From contig CADBDA010000013.1 of NCBI GenBank assembly GCA_902793295.1, positions 1 to 64,000 of the forward strand: DNA of 64,000 bases. Direction: 5' to 3'. Under the pieces are notes generated by a model. That model searched no databases. It was not told where the DNA came from and saw nothing but the letters and a program-made list of their open reading frames with translations. Origin of the DNA: an uncultured Bacteroidota bacterium. GTDB taxonomy: Bacteria > Bacteroidota > Bacteroidia > Bacteroidales > P3. A program made the translations under genes and the position numbers. Positions 22,721 to 32,386 of this stretch are shown one piece after another (position 1 is the stretch's first letter; each line of letters opens with the position of its first letter).

Positions 22721-25700
22721 CTATTTGATCACTTCCACAGCTCCGTTGCGCTGTATGTCGCCCAGGAAGCCCTTTCCGATGAACCTCCAGAAGTACGTGC
22801 CCGCAGGTATGTTCTCCTTGGCCGGATCCCAGAAGTCCTCGTCGTTGGCGATGTTCTCCTTGTAGTACACCCGTTTGCCCCAGCGGTCATAGATGGCCAG
22901 CGAGTTGTTCGGGTATCCCATGCCGTTCACCAGGTTCACAATCACAAAGCGGTCGTTCACTCCGTCTCCGTTCGGCGTTATCGCCGTCGGGAACTGCAGG
23001 AAGTCGTTCACCAGCAGAATATTGTTCTCTATCGTGTCGCGGCATTCCACCACGTTGCCCGAAGGTCCCATATTCTCCGTCTTGGCTATCAGTCGGATGA
23101 TGTAGTTGCCCGAGATGTCCTCGCCGTCGGTGTACCACTCAAACGTCGGGTTCACATCCCTCAGCGTGTGGTACGACAGGTGGTTGTCGCGGTCATACTG
23201 TATCTCCCAGTAGTATTCGTTTTCCGGCCGTTGAGGTATCGTCTGGTTGATCAGCGACACCTCCGGGTGCAGCACCGTCGGCGTCATCGGCTCCCACGAG
23301 AAGCGCGCCACCGGACTCGAATACACCGTAATCAGATCTTCATATATCAGCGAGTCTTTGCAGCCATACTGGTTCCATGCATAGTATTTGAATCCGTATT
23401 GGCCTGTCCCGTAGGTGTGGGTCGGGCTCTTCGCCGACGAGGTGTCTCCGTCTCCAAACATCCACAAGTAGCTGTCCGCATTCTTTGTGCTGTTCTCGAA
23501 TTTCAGCGTGAACGGCTCGCAGCCCTCCAGCGGATATACGCCCGGGTCAAAGTTCGGCTTCGGCTGCGGGTAGATGTTCACACGCACCGAGTCTCGTGCC
23601 ACACATGTCGTAAACTCCTGGTCGTTCTGCACCTCCACCGTGTACAGTGTCGAGCTTCCCATCAGCGCTGCCGTGTGTATCGTGTCTGTGGTCTGTCCGT
23701 TCGGCTCCCACATGAAGGTCTGGTTCGTGATGTCCGTATGGCGATCCTTGCCGTCCAGCAACAGCGTCTCCACGTCGCAGATGGTCACGTCGTCGCCTAG
23801 CTCGGGTTTCGGCATCCACACCGATGTCAGGTTCGTTGTGGTGTCCCATACGCAGCCGAATTTGTCGTATATCTTCACATTAATCGGGAAGTGTCCTGCC
23901 GTGTCGGGCGTACGTATCACCGAATGTATCGAGTCCATTGCATATATCGTCACACCTCTCCACTTGCCGGTCTCAAAGTCGCCGTACGCCGAGTCCGGTG
24001 TCCATATCACGCTGTCAATGCCCACCTGGTAGTTGCATCCCATACCTTGGTTGATACCGCAGATGTCCATCGACCAGTTGAAAATCCAACCGTTGTCGAT
24101 TGGCCAAAAGTCGATAATCTGTATCGACCATTCGCCGTTCAGCGGGCATCCAATCAATTCCTTGAATGTCGATGCTGGCAGGTAGTAGTCGCTCTTTTCT
24201 TCATGGTTGCTCGGATGTTTCGTGCTGAATGTCTGAGTGCCGGGTGCAGTTTGTCCTGCTTGAACAAAGGGCGCTGGTATTTGGTCGAAGGTATATCCCT
24301 GATAGGTGTCTTTGTATCCCGTTCCGGCCAAGTATTCATCGTTGGTTCCCACTGTCGTATAGTTCGCTTTGTTGCCAGTCACCAGTCGGTAGTCCCCGTT
24401 TCTCGAAAAGCAATAGTCAAATCCGATACCAAACATGTTGCATATCGAGTCGCATTTTGTATTGGCTCCAGTGCTTCCCGCCTTGCCATCAAATCCAGAG
24501 TCGTCCGCTCCTCCATAGGGAATGCCGGTATAGGTTCCGCTGCCTCCCATGGCGGCGTCGGGAACAGAATCTTTGGCTACAGTCATTCCCAATGTAAGAG
24601 GATCGCAATTGCTGGTCGAACCGATACATTTCGAACCGTATTTCAGCACGGCTCTCTTTCCCGTCGGACAGATGATCGACAGGCGGTAGTCTCCCATAAA
24701 TGAATGTTCGTAGTTCACGCAGATCGAACAGATGTCTCCTCGCGAGTTCACCGTTCGTCCTGCCGGAAAGTCATCAAAGAAAATCGGCGCACGGAATCCG
24801 TCATCCTCGTCCGCTTGCGCGCAGTTCTGTCCTTTACCGTCTGGAATGAACGTCTTGCACTCCACACTCTTGCTCTTCTGTTGTGCAAACGAGATGTACT
24901 GCATCGTGATGGTCGCATTGTCTCCGTCATATCCGATGTTCACTATGTTCGAGTCCGTACTGCACATGTTGTTCAGGTTGAATATCGTCTTGATGGGGTT
25001 CTGCGCTATTCGCACACGCACACTCTCCAGTATCGACGATTTGCATCCGCGTCCGTCCTCTATCTTCAACGTCACGTCGTAGCAGTCCAAGTCTCTGTAG
25101 AACACAGGATTGCCATTCGGTAACGTACCGCGGCGCGCATTGATGTTGTACAGTGTGTCGCCGTTGCCGTAGCTCCAATAGAACATCGACCAGCTGTCCG
25201 CTGCTCCATATCCGTAGTAGTTCGTGTATTCGCCATGACCTCTGAAAATCACTCCCTCGCCCTTGCACAGATGCACGCCTCTGAACCATGTGGTGTCCAG
25301 ATACACCTCCGATGAGTCCACATTGTAGCTCGTATCCACCTGGAAGGCCATGCGGATATATGCCGAGTCAATGATTACTCCGTTTTTGGTTTTGTAGTAC
25401 TTGTCCTCAATCACGGGAGTCACCGTCTCACACTCGATTCGGCACTGCACCGAAATCGAAAATCCTCCGCCACTCATTCCGTCGCCGTTGGTCTTCAGTC
25501 GGATCGTCAGCATGCCTGTACTGTTCAGCATCGACGGATACAGCACCAGGTTCAACAACGGGTTCATGCAGTTGTTCGCCTGTATCAGCAACGGCGCGTT
25601 GATGCTCCCTCCGTCATACACATACAGCGTGTCATGACAGTCCAGGTCGAATGCCTCAAACATCAGACTCATTTTCGTGTTGGGCTCCGTACACGATCCC

Positions 25701-25921
25701 GTAATGGTAATGTATTTGTCACTCGGCGAATTGTCATTGTAAAAGTCCATTCCTCCGGTGTTGTCATGGGTCATCACCGTCAGGTGGTTCAGTCCATCCA
25801 CCACAACCATCGACACGGTGTCTCCGTTCTGTTGGGTGCTCATGTACACAATGTCCCCGTTCTGACTTCTCGCCGCAAACACGGTCAGCATTATCGCTGC
25901 AAATATAACTAGTCTTTTCAT
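22721..25921 (-). CDS. Large secreted protein with CUB-like, proprotein-convertase P, PKD and type B sorting domains
   Basis: A 1066-residue exported protein with a signal peptide (MKRLVIFAAIMLTVFAARSQ). Residues about 30-160 resemble a CUB/adhesion domain (DCHDTLYVYDGG). Around 440-660 there is a proprotein convertase P-like domain (GDYRLSIICPTGKRAVLKYG and GEWSIQIIDFWPIDNGWIF). PKD-type repeats follow (SYLWMFGDGDTSSAKSPTHTY). The C-terminus is a complete CHU_C gliding-motility/type IX type B domain (FPTAITPNGDGVNDRFVIVN, LAIYDRWGKRVYYK, GTYFWRFIGKG). It is probably cell-surface and adhesive. It has its own terminator; the next gene upstream is 25 bp away and may be co-transcribed. Confidence 0.92.
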   Translation of the reverse strand: MKRLVIFAAIMLTVFAARSQNGDIVYMSTQQNGDTVSMVVVDGLNHLTVMTHDNTGGMDFYNDNSPSDKYITITGSCTEPNTKMSLMFEAFDLDCHDTLYVYDGGSINAPLLIQANNCMNPLLNLVLYPSMLNSTGMLTIRLKTNGDGMSGGGFSISVQCRIECETVTPVIEDKYYKTKNGVIIDSAYIRMAFQVDTSYNVDSSEVYLDTTWFRGVHLCKGEGVIFRGHGEYTNYYGYGAADSWSMFYWSYGNGDTLYNINARRGTLPNGNPVFYRDLDCYDVTLKIEDGRGCKSSILESVRVRIAQNPIKTIFNLNNMCSTDSNIVNIGYDGDNATITMQYISFAQQKSKSVECKTFIPDGKGQNCAQADEDDGFRAPIFFDDFPAGRTVNSRGDICSICVNYEHSFMGDYRLSIICPTGKRAVLKYGSKCIGSTSNCDPLTLGMTVAKDSVPDAAMGGSGTYTGIPYGGADDSGFDGKAGSTGANTKCDSICNMFGIGFDYCFSRNGDYRLVTGNKANYTTVGTNDEYLAGTGYKDTYQGYTFDQIPAPFVQAGQTAPGTQTFSTKHPSNHEEKSDYYLPASTFKELIGCPLNGEWSIQIIDFWPIDNGWIFNWSMDICGINQGMGCNYQVGIDSVIWTPDSAYGDFETGKWRGVTIYAMDSIHSVIRTPDTAGHFPINVKIYDKFGCVWDTTTNLTSVWMPKPELGDDVTICDVETLLLDGKDRHTDITNQTFMWEPNGQTTDTIHTAALMGSSTLYTVEVQNDQEFTTCVARDSVRVNIYPQPKPNFDPGVYPLEGCEPFTLKFENSTKNADSYLWMFGDGDTSSAKSPTHTYGTGQYGFKYYAWNQYGCKDSLIYEDLITVYSSPVARFSWEPMTPTVLHPEVSLINQTIPQRPENEYYWEIQYDRDNHLSYHTLRDVNPTFEWYTDGEDISGNYIIRLIAKTENMGPSGNVVECRDTIENNILLVNDFLQFPTAITPNGDGVNDRFVIVNLVNGMGYPNNSLAIYDRWGKRVYYKENIANDEDFWDPAKENIPAGTYFWRFIGKGFLGDIQRNGAVEVIK

Positions 25922-25946
25922 ATCTCGTTGTTATTTTTAGATTCGC

Positions 25947-26414
25947 TTATCTTCTTTCCTCTTCGTTCGTTTCGCCCAGTCGCGTGTTCGGCTCCCCGGT
26001 CATCACCATCGCCTCCTCATACGACCGCACTCCCAGATAGGGCTTGGCCGAATGGGGCGTACTGTAGTATATCGGCTCGCCTTCCGACGACGTGTGGAAT
26101 TTCCTGAAATTGTATTCGTAGATGCTCAACGAATCCATGTTCACTACAAAATCATTGGTCAGATATGCTCCTGTGCGGACATTCTGCACTTCTGTTATGC
26201 TGTATACTCTCGCACCCTCAGGCACCGCATCTGCTTCGAAAAAGGTGTTCTGCGAAAAACGGCAGTACCAATCCAACTTCGCCAGGGGCATCTGCTCCAA
26301 GACTGCTTTGTTGAACCCATATCGTGCTCCAACTATGTATTCACAGTCCTGTGCCTGCAGTTTCCCGGCTACCATTGCCATCGCAAAAATGCCTATCAAA
26401 ATGACTTTTTTCAT
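25947..26414 (-). CDS. Hypothetical exported protein, 155 aa
   Basis: A signal peptide (MKKVILIGIFAMAMVAGKLQAQ) is followed by about 130 residues with two cysteines (DCEYIV, WYCRF) and no recognised domain. Its C-terminal half carries SYEEAMVMTGEPNTR. It lies 25 bp upstream of the large CHU_C protein gene in the same direction, so the two may work together on the cell surface (inference). A CGTC-TAAAAA-GACG palindrome lies upstream at 26465-26478. Confidence 0.7.
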   Translation of the reverse strand: MKKVILIGIFAMAMVAGKLQAQDCEYIVGARYGFNKAVLEQMPLAKLDWYCRFSQNTFFEADAVPEGARVYSITEVQNVRTGAYLTNDFVVNMDSLSIYEYNFRKFHTSSEGEPIYYSTPHSAKPYLGVRSYEEAMVMTGEPNTRLGETNEEERR

Positions 26415-26597
26415 AATTATGGTGTTTTTTGTTTTGATTCTTTTACCCGCGTAGTGCGATCTTCCGTCTAAAAAGACGATATTTTCGTCCTAAAAAATGT
26501 TAAAAATATCAGGAGTTTGTTTCTGTGAGTTGCAAGCGCTTGAAATTGAGGTGGTAAAAGTTTACCGCGACTTGCATCTTTTTCTCACTTCCGACCC

Positions 26598-27176
26598 CTA
26601 TTTTTTCAACCTGTTGATGGCGGCCATCAGCAGTCCCAGACAGATGAATCCGCCAGGGGCCAGAATGAACAGCAGCATGCCGTCACCGCTGATGAACGGA
26701 TGGTTGAAGAAACTGCCCGATCCCAGTGCCTCGCGCACCATGCCCAGCAGCGTCAGCGCCCAGGTGAAACCCAAGCCCATGAAAAGACCATCCAAAAACG
26801 AATGCCATACATTGTTCTTCGACGCAAAGGCTTCGGCTCGTCCCAGCACGATGCAGTTCACCACAATCAGCGGAATGAACAGGCCCAGCGAGGCATACAG
26901 GTCGGGTATGTATCCCTGCATCACCATCTGAACAATGGTCACAAACGTGGCTATCACCACGATAAAGCACGGTATGCGCACCTTGTCGGGTATCACGCTC
27001 TTCAGCAGCGAGATGACGATGTTGCTCATCATCAGCACAAACGTCGTGGCCAGTCCCATGCACAGTCCGTTCACGGCCGATGTCGTCGTGGCCAGCGTGG
27101 GGCACATGCCCAATATCAGCACCCAGGTCGGGTTCTCTTTGATAAGTCCGTTGCGGATAATATCTTTGGCTTTCAT
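26598..27176 (-). CDS. rnfE: Rnf electron transport complex subunit E
   Basis: A 192-residue integral membrane subunit with six hydrophobic segments. The family motifs NPTWVLILGMCPTLATTTSA and RAEAFASKNNVWHSFLDGL are intact. RnfE, with RnfA, forms the membrane core of the ferredoxin:NAD+ oxidoreductase that couples electron flow to Na+ or H+ export. Its ATG overlaps the rnfG stop by 4 nt (ATGA). rnfA normally follows rnfE but is absent: 26415-26597 contains no frame for it. Confidence 0.96.
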   Translation of the reverse strand: MKAKDIIRNGLIKENPTWVLILGMCPTLATTTSAVNGLCMGLATTFVLMMSNIVISLLKSVIPDKVRIPCFIVVIATFVTIVQMVMQGYIPDLYASLGLFIPLIVVNCIVLGRAEAFASKNNVWHSFLDGLFMGLGFTWALTLLGMVREALGSGSFFNHPFISGDGMLLFILAPGGFICLGLLMAAINRLKK

Positions 27177-27820
27177 TGTTCGTTTCCTCCTTTCTCAATT
27201 AAAAAAGCTTTGTATGCGGTGTTCACCAGTCCGCAGAATGCTCTCGAGGTGATGGTCGAGCCGGTGATGGCGTCCACGTCGCCTTTGTCTTTCTTTACAG
27301 CCAGCGGCTTCTCGCTCAGCACCGCGCCTATCACGTTGCCTTTGCCGTCGCGCTGGAACCATTGGTCGGCTTTGGCGCCCAAGCCGGGAGTCTCGCTCGA
27401 TTCCAGTATCGAGTAGCCCAGCACGGTGCCTTCGGCATCAAATCCTACCATCGCTTTCAGGCGTCCGCCAAATCCGGCGTCGCTGTAGCTCTCTATGGCT
27501 TTGCCTACCACCTTGCCTTCGCTGTCCATGGCTATGTAGCGCGTCAGCGTGAATTCGGTGGGCTTGCCTTTGATCGTGTCGGTGAAGGTCACCGTGTCCG
27601 ATTCGCATTTCTCGTATATCTTGACCATCTTCGTGTTGTCGCTCGGGTCGGGTACCGACAGCACCTGCTCTACGGCTGCTTCGGTCTTTTTCTTGTTCAC
27701 TTCCTCGATGGGCCCTTTGGTCATGCGGTTCACCAAGGCCAGTGCCAAACTGGCCACCAGCGCTATCAGCGTCAACGCCAGCAGCATGTTCTTCAATGTT
27801 GATTCTGCTTTCTTTGCCAT
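27173..27820 (-). CDS. rnfG: Rnf electron transport complex subunit G (flavoprotein)
   Basis: A 215-residue protein with one N-terminal membrane helix and a periplasmic domain. The covalent FMN attachment motif is in DAITGSTITSRAF (Thr), and GYSILESSETPGLGAKADQW is the family block. It passes electrons between the membrane subunits. It is translationally coupled to rnfE by a 4-nt overlap. A 98-bp spacer with a large hairpin separates it from rnfD. Confidence 0.96.
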   Translation of the reverse strand: MAKKAESTLKNMLLALTLIALVASLALALVNRMTKGPIEEVNKKKTEAAVEQVLSVPDPSDNTKMVKIYEKCESDTVTFTDTIKGKPTEFTLTRYIAMDSEGKVVGKAIESYSDAGFGGRLKAMVGFDAEGTVLGYSILESSETPGLGAKADQWFQRDGKGNVIGAVLSEKPLAVKKDKGDVDAITGSTITSRAFCGLVNTAYKAFLIEKGGNEQ

Positions 27821-27860
27821 AATGTTATGGAAATTTTTTTCGTTTCTTTATCTCAATTCC

Positions 27861-27904
27861 GCAGCCCTCCGGCTGGCCTCGTCGGCCAGGGTGGGGGAGG
27901 CTGC
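27861..27904 (-). other. Large hairpin inside the rnf operon, between rnfD and rnfG
   Basis: GCAGCC(C)TCC at 27861 pairs with GG(G)GGAGGCTGC ending at 27904, and an inner CTGGCC-TCGTC-GGCCAG stem sits on top. It is GC-rich inside an AT-rich spacer and has no T run, so it looks like a processing or stability element rather than a terminator. Confidence 0.6.
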
Positions 27905-27917
27905 CTCCTTGTCCTGT

Positions 27918-28928
27918 TTAGTTCGCAAAACGTTTGGGTTTGCACCATCTGTTGATCAGCGGCGTCACCGAGTTCATCAGCAGGATGGCGAAGCTCACGC
28001 CTTCCGGATACTGGCCCCAGTTTCTGATGATGATGGTCAGCAGTCCGCATCCGCATCCGAATATCAGCTGCCCCACTTTCGACATCGGCGAGGTCACCAT
28101 GTCCGTGGCCATGAAGCAGGCACCCAGCATGATGCCGCCCGTCAGTATCGTCGTCAGCGGGTCAATGAAGCCTACCAGGCTCTCCACGCCGTTCACCATC
28201 TCGGTGTGCAGCGGGTTGCAGAGCCACAGGATGCCGCTGAATACAAACGCCGTGCCGATGAAGGCCACCGGTATGTGCCAGCTAATCACCTTCCGGCACA
28301 GCAGATAGATGGCGCCAATCAGTATCGCCAGCGCCGACACCTCGCCCAGCGAGCCGCCCATGTGGCCGATAAAGTAGTCCCACACATCGCCTGCAGCACC
28401 AAAACCGCCTTCCTTCAGCATGCCCAGCGGCGTGGCGCCGGTCGTGGCGTCCGTCGTCGGCACACTCACCATCGAAAACAGGTTCTCGCCGGGCTTGGGC
28501 CATGTCGTCATCTGTACGGGGAACGAAATCAGCATGAACACACGTCCCACCAATGCGGGGTTGAACGGGTTCTTGCCCAGTCCGCCAAAACTCATCTTGC
28601 CGATGCCTATGGCCACCAGTGCCCCGATGATCACCAGCCACATCATCTCGCGGCTGGCAGGCACGTTGAAGGCCAGCAAAAGGCCCGTCACTACGGCCGA
28701 ACCGTCTTTCACGCTGCTCGGTGTTTTCATGATGAATTTCTCAATCAGCCACTGGAACAGCACACAGCTGGCTACAGAAATGAGGCTGATCAGCAGTGCG
28801 TTCAGGCCGAAAAAGGCGATGCCGACAATCAGTGTGGGCACCAGCGCCAGGTTCACTCGCCACATGATCTTTTGGGTCGATTCGTCGCTATGCACATGTG
28901 GTGATCCGGATACGTTTAGCAGTTTCAT
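27918..28928 (-). CDS. rnfD: Rnf electron transport complex subunit D
   Basis: A 336-residue membrane protein with about ten hydrophobic segments. The N-terminus (SPHVHSDESTQKIMW) and LGKNPFNPALVGRVFMLIS are typical. The covalent FMN site is the threonine in TDATTGATPLGML. Together with RnfG it carries flavin electrons through the membrane. It is 67 bp behind rnfC. Confidence 0.96.
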   Translation of the reverse strand: MKLLNVSGSPHVHSDESTQKIMWRVNLALVPTLIVGIAFFGLNALLISLISVASCVLFQWLIEKFIMKTPSSVKDGSAVVTGLLLAFNVPASREMMWLVIIGALVAIGIGKMSFGGLGKNPFNPALVGRVFMLISFPVQMTTWPKPGENLFSMVSVPTTDATTGATPLGMLKEGGFGAAGDVWDYFIGHMGGSLGEVSALAILIGAIYLLCRKVISWHIPVAFIGTAFVFSGILWLCNPLHTEMVNGVESLVGFIDPLTTILTGGIMLGACFMATDMVTSPMSKVGQLIFGCGCGLLTIIIRNWGQYPEGVSFAILLMNSVTPLINRWCKPKRFAN

Positions 28929-28995
28929 ATATTTATTATATATATATTGTTTCCTATTTAATTTTATTTTTACTTTTCTTTCCGTCTAAAACCTC

Positions 28996-30327
28996 TTATT
29001 TCTTCTTGGCCATCAGTATGCCTCTGTAGAGGTTCTTGCCCAGACGTATCTCGTCCAGCAACGGCTTGTTGGCCGGACACGAGAAGAAGCAGCATCCGCA
29101 TTCGATGCAGTCCAGTATGTTGTGTGCGCCGGCTTCCTCTATGCGACGGTTCTTCACCAGTGCCGAGAAAAGGTAGGGCTCCAAGCCCATCGGGCAGGCG
29201 TTCATGCATTTGCCGCAACGTATGCAGTTGCTCTCCTCCGCTCTCACGGCTTCGCTCTCGTCTATCACCAGCACACTCGATGCGCCCTTCGTCGTCGGTG
29301 CGTCAAGGTTGCTCACGGCTTTGCCCATCATGGGCCCGCCACTGATCACCTTGCCGGTCGTCTCGGGCAGGCTGCCCATGGCGTGCTTGATGATGTCGTT
29401 GTAGCTCACTCCGAATCGCACATGGTAGTTGTGCTGCTGCGCCAGCTTCTTGCCGGTCACGGTCAGTATGTTCTCCAGCAGGGGCTTGTTCTTCTGCACG
29501 GCTTCGTACACCGCATAGGTGGTGCCGACATTGCTCACCACACAGCCTACGTCGATGGGCAGCTTGCCCGACGGCACTCGGCGTCCCGTGATGGCATTGA
29601 TCAGCTGCTTCTCGGCTCCCTGCGGATACTTCACCTTCAACGGCTCCACAATGATGCCTTCAAATTTGGCGGCCATGGCTTTCATCACCGCTATGGGCTC
29701 GGGCTTGTTGTTCTCTATCCCGATATAGGCGTTCGGCACGCCCAGCGCCTTGCGCAGTATGCTCACACCGATGCATATCTCCTCGGCATGCTCCATCATC
29801 ACTCGGTGGTCCGATGTCAGATAGGGCTCGCACTCCACGGCATTGATGATCAGATATTCCGCTTTCTTGTCAGGGGCTATCGAATATTTGATGTGGGCGG
29901 GAAACGTGGCGCCTCCAAGGCCCACAATACCCATCTCTTTCAGTTTGTCAACGATTTGTTTGGGCTCCAGCGTGCACTCCCGCTTGATGTCGGGCGTGCG
30001 GTCAATGCTCTCTTCCCATTCGTCGCCTTCCACGTTGATGTAGATGGCGGGCTTCGAAAGTCCGAAAGCGTCCTTGCAACTGTCTATCTTGGTCACTGTG
30101 CCGCTGAAGGGCGAGTGGACATTGGCACACATGAATGCTTCGGCTTTGCCTATCAGCTGGCCTACTTTCACCTTGTCGCCCTTCGCCACACACGGCGTGG
30201 CAGGGGCGCCCAGATGCTGGTTCATCAGGATGACGGCGGTCTGCGGCAACGGGAATTCCTCTATGGCCGCAGCTGTCGATATTTTGTTTTCTTCCGGGTG
30301 GACACCACCCATCGCGAATGTCTTCAT
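28996..30327 (-). CDS. rnfC: Rnf electron transport complex subunit C
   Basis: A 443-residue soluble, membrane-attached subunit. The NADH/FMN-binding region resembles the 51-kDa subunit of complex I (EMGIVGLGGATFPAHIKY, LIINAVECEPYLTSDHR). Two C-terminal [4Fe-4S] motifs are CIRCGKCMNACPMGLEP and CIECGCCFFSCPANKP. It exchanges electrons with NAD+. The gene lies 22 bp behind rnfB. Confidence 0.97.
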   Translation of the reverse strand: MKTFAMGGVHPEENKISTAAAIEEFPLPQTAVILMNQHLGAPATPCVAKGDKVKVGQLIGKAEAFMCANVHSPFSGTVTKIDSCKDAFGLSKPAIYINVEGDEWEESIDRTPDIKRECTLEPKQIVDKLKEMGIVGLGGATFPAHIKYSIAPDKKAEYLIINAVECEPYLTSDHRVMMEHAEEICIGVSILRKALGVPNAYIGIENNKPEPIAVMKAMAAKFEGIIVEPLKVKYPQGAEKQLINAITGRRVPSGKLPIDVGCVVSNVGTTYAVYEAVQKNKPLLENILTVTGKKLAQQHNYHVRFGVSYNDIIKHAMGSLPETTGKVISGGPMMGKAVSNLDAPTTKGASSVLVIDESEAVRAEESNCIRCGKCMNACPMGLEPYLFSALVKNRRIEEAGAHNILDCIECGCCFFSCPANKPLLDEIRLGKNLYRGILMAKKK

Positions 30328-30349
30328 ATCGTCTCTTTCAAAAAAAAAA

Positions 30350-31261
30350 TTATGCGTTAGTTGTTTCGTTGGACTGGCTGCTCCCTGCGGCGGCTGTCTC
30401 TGCGGCCTTCGGGGCGTCGGCAGGTGCTGCGGGCCGCTCCACTTTCGGCGGGAAATTCACCGCATGGATGGCTCCGGTCGGACACTCGGCAACACACTTG
30501 CGACACATCTTGCAGATGTTGTAGTCGATGTAGGCCAGGTTGTTCTCCACCGTGATGGCTCCAAACGGACAGGTCTTCTGGCATTTGCCACAGCCTATGC
30601 AGGCTGCCGTGCACGACTTGCGGGCGTCAGCGCCTTTCTCCTTGTTACGGCAGGCCACATACACCCTGCGGTTCTTCATGCCCTTGTTGCGCAGCTCAAT
30701 CAGCCCGCGCGGACAGGCCTTCACACAGGCGCCACAGGCCACACACTTCTCTTCGTCCACCACCGGCAATCCGGTCTCAGGGTCGATGCTCAGCGCGTCA
30801 AACTGGCAGGCTCTCGTGCAATTGCCCAGCCCCAGACATCCGAACACACAGCCGCTCTCACCGGTATACAGACTGTTGGCAAACGTACAGTCCTGCAAGC
30901 CGTCATAGTGGGTCTTCGCTGTGGCGTTGGCACAACTGCCGTTGCAACGCAATACGGCCACCTGCGGCTCCTTCTCTTCGGGCACACATCCCAACAGGGC
31001 GGCTACCTTCTTCGCCACTTCGGCTCCACCGGCCGGACAACTCAGTCCTTCCATGTTGCCTTGCTTCACAAAGGCCTCCGCCATGGCACGACATCCGGCT
31101 TTGCCGCATCCGCCACAGTTGGCGCCGGGCAACACCTCGGCAATCTCGTCAATCAATGGGTCTTCGATAACTTTAAATTTCTGTGCTACAATGTAAAGCA
31201 CCACTGCAAACAGGGCTCCTGTAATACTCAATACCAGTACTGCAGTCCAGATTTCATTCAT
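30350..31261 (-). CDS. rnfB: Rnf electron transport complex subunit B
   Basis: A 303-residue iron-sulfur subunit, the entry point for ferredoxin electrons. An N-terminal membrane helix (AVLVLSITGALFAVVLYIVA) is followed by the CxxCxxxxC cluster of GANCGGCGKAGCRAMAEA. Several ferredoxin-like CxxCxxCxxxCP motifs come later (CVACGACVKACPRGL, CIGCGKCQKTCPFGA, CKMCRKCVAECPTGA). The C-terminus is an Ala/Pro-rich tail. First gene of the rnf operon; a -7 element lies at plus 31309-31316. Confidence 0.97.
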   Translation of the reverse strand: MNEIWTAVLVLSITGALFAVVLYIVAQKFKVIEDPLIDEIAEVLPGANCGGCGKAGCRAMAEAFVKQGNMEGLSCPAGGAEVAKKVAALLGCVPEEKEPQVAVLRCNGSCANATAKTHYDGLQDCTFANSLYTGESGCVFGCLGLGNCTRACQFDALSIDPETGLPVVDEEKCVACGACVKACPRGLIELRNKGMKNRRVYVACRNKEKGADARKSCTAACIGCGKCQKTCPFGAITVENNLAYIDYNICKMCRKCVAECPTGAIHAVNFPPKVERPAAPADAPKAAETAAAGSSQSNETTNA

Positions 31262-31308
31262 AATTCTGTTTATTTTGTTTTTATGGATTGTTCTTTTTAT
31301 TTAAATTG

Positions 31309-31316
31309 CAAATTTA
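31309..31316 (-). promoter_or_regulatory. rnf operon promoter -7 element
   Basis: TAAATTTG on the minus strand, followed by C, about 48 bp before the rnfB start codon. It matches TAnnTTTG. No clear -33 TTTG is seen at the ideal distance. Confidence 0.6.
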
Positions 31317-31484
31317 CAAATTTTTTTGTTAACGACAACCATTTTTTTTGCCGAATGTTGTTACTTTGTGCGCAACTGGTTTGTTATTAGCCTTTAAAAT
31401 GGTAATATCTTTCACTCGCTCGTCCTCCTCATTGCACCGCAAGGCGCTATTCGTCAGCACTGAAATCTTTTTTTTTCGCTTTTT

Positions 31485-31516
31485 TTTGCCCAGTTCAAAA
31501 AAAGTTCGTAATTTTG
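31485..31516 (+). promoter_or_regulatory. Promoter of the universal stress protein gene
   Basis: TTTG (31485-31488), 20 bp, TAATTTTG (31509-31516): both boxes match the Bacteroidetes consensus. The start codon is at 31550. Between this and the rnf promoter the intergenic region holds one more possible -7 box (TTACTTTG near 31360) and no gene. Confidence 0.78.
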
Positions 31517-31549
31517 TAACCGAATTCAAACAAAAAAAACACAACCGTT

Positions 31550-32365
31550 ATGAACAATATCATTGTCGGATTCGACTTCTCCACAGGCTCTGCCAAGGCT
31601 GTTGACCTCACTATCGATATCGCCAACCGCTGGCAGTCCGACATACGCTTGGTCTACGTCAAGCAAAAGGATGAGGACGAGGCACCTATCCGCGCCGAAA
31701 TCGAACGCCGCAACGAGGGCGTCGCACATCTCCTCAAAAATATCAAACTCGAATACGTCATCCGCGAAGGCAAAGTGTCCGAACAACTGGCCCAGCAGGC
31801 CATCGAAGACCAGGCACTGATGATCGTCGTCGGCACCCATGGCATGTCGGGCTTCGAAACAAACTGGATCGGCAAAAACACCTACCGCACCATCACCGAC
31901 TCCCCCGTGCCCGTACTCTCTGTGCGCGAAGATTTTAACTTCAACAAAAAACTGGAACGCATCGTCGTGCCGCTCGATAGCACCAACGAAACCCGCCAAA
32001 AGGTGCCTTTCGCCGCTCGTATGGCCAAAACCTTCGACGCCGAAATCCACCTCCTCGGTCTCTATACCTCCGAGTCGCGCGACATCCGCACTCTCGTCGA
32101 CGGCTATGTCGACCAGGTGGAAAACTTCCTCGACAAATTCGGCGTCCGCCATACCACCAAATTCGTCAACGCTCACAAAAACCTCACCGTCAGCACCCTC
32201 GAATACGCTAACGAAATCAATGCCGACCTCATCGTCATCATGACCGAACAGGAAAAGGCGCTCACCAGCTGGCTCCTGGGCAACTACGCTCAGCAGATGC
32301 TCCACCTCTCCAAGCGCCCCATCCTCTCGCTCCGCCCCGAACAAATCGGCTCCCAGTCCCGCTAG
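31550..32365 (+). CDS. Universal stress protein, tandem UspA domains
   Basis: A 271-residue cytoplasmic protein with two UspA-type domains. The first begins NNIIVGFDFSTGSAKAV and carries the nucleotide-loop motif MIVVGTHGMSG. The second begins ERIVVPLDSTNETRQKV and ends with a degenerate loop before RPILSLRP. Such proteins help survival under starvation and stress. It has its own promoter and is followed 21 bp later by a SPOR-domain gene. Confidence 0.93.
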   Translation: MNNIIVGFDFSTGSAKAVDLTIDIANRWQSDIRLVYVKQKDEDEAPIRAEIERRNEGVAHLLKNIKLEYVIREGKVSEQLAQQAIEDQALMIVVGTHGMSGFETNWIGKNTYRTITDSPVPVLSVREDFNFNKKLERIVVPLDSTNETRQKVPFAARMAKTFDAEIHLLGLYTSESRDIRTLVDGYVDQVENFLDKFGVRHTTKFVNAHKNLTVSTLEYANEINADLIVIMTEQEKALTSWLLGNYAQQMLHLSKRPILSLRPEQIGSQSR

Positions 32366-32386
32366 TATCAACCAAATCACATCGCT

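Noticed and set aside
26415..26597. rnfA remnant behind rnfE
   Set aside because: No frame resembling RnfA helices is present on either strand.
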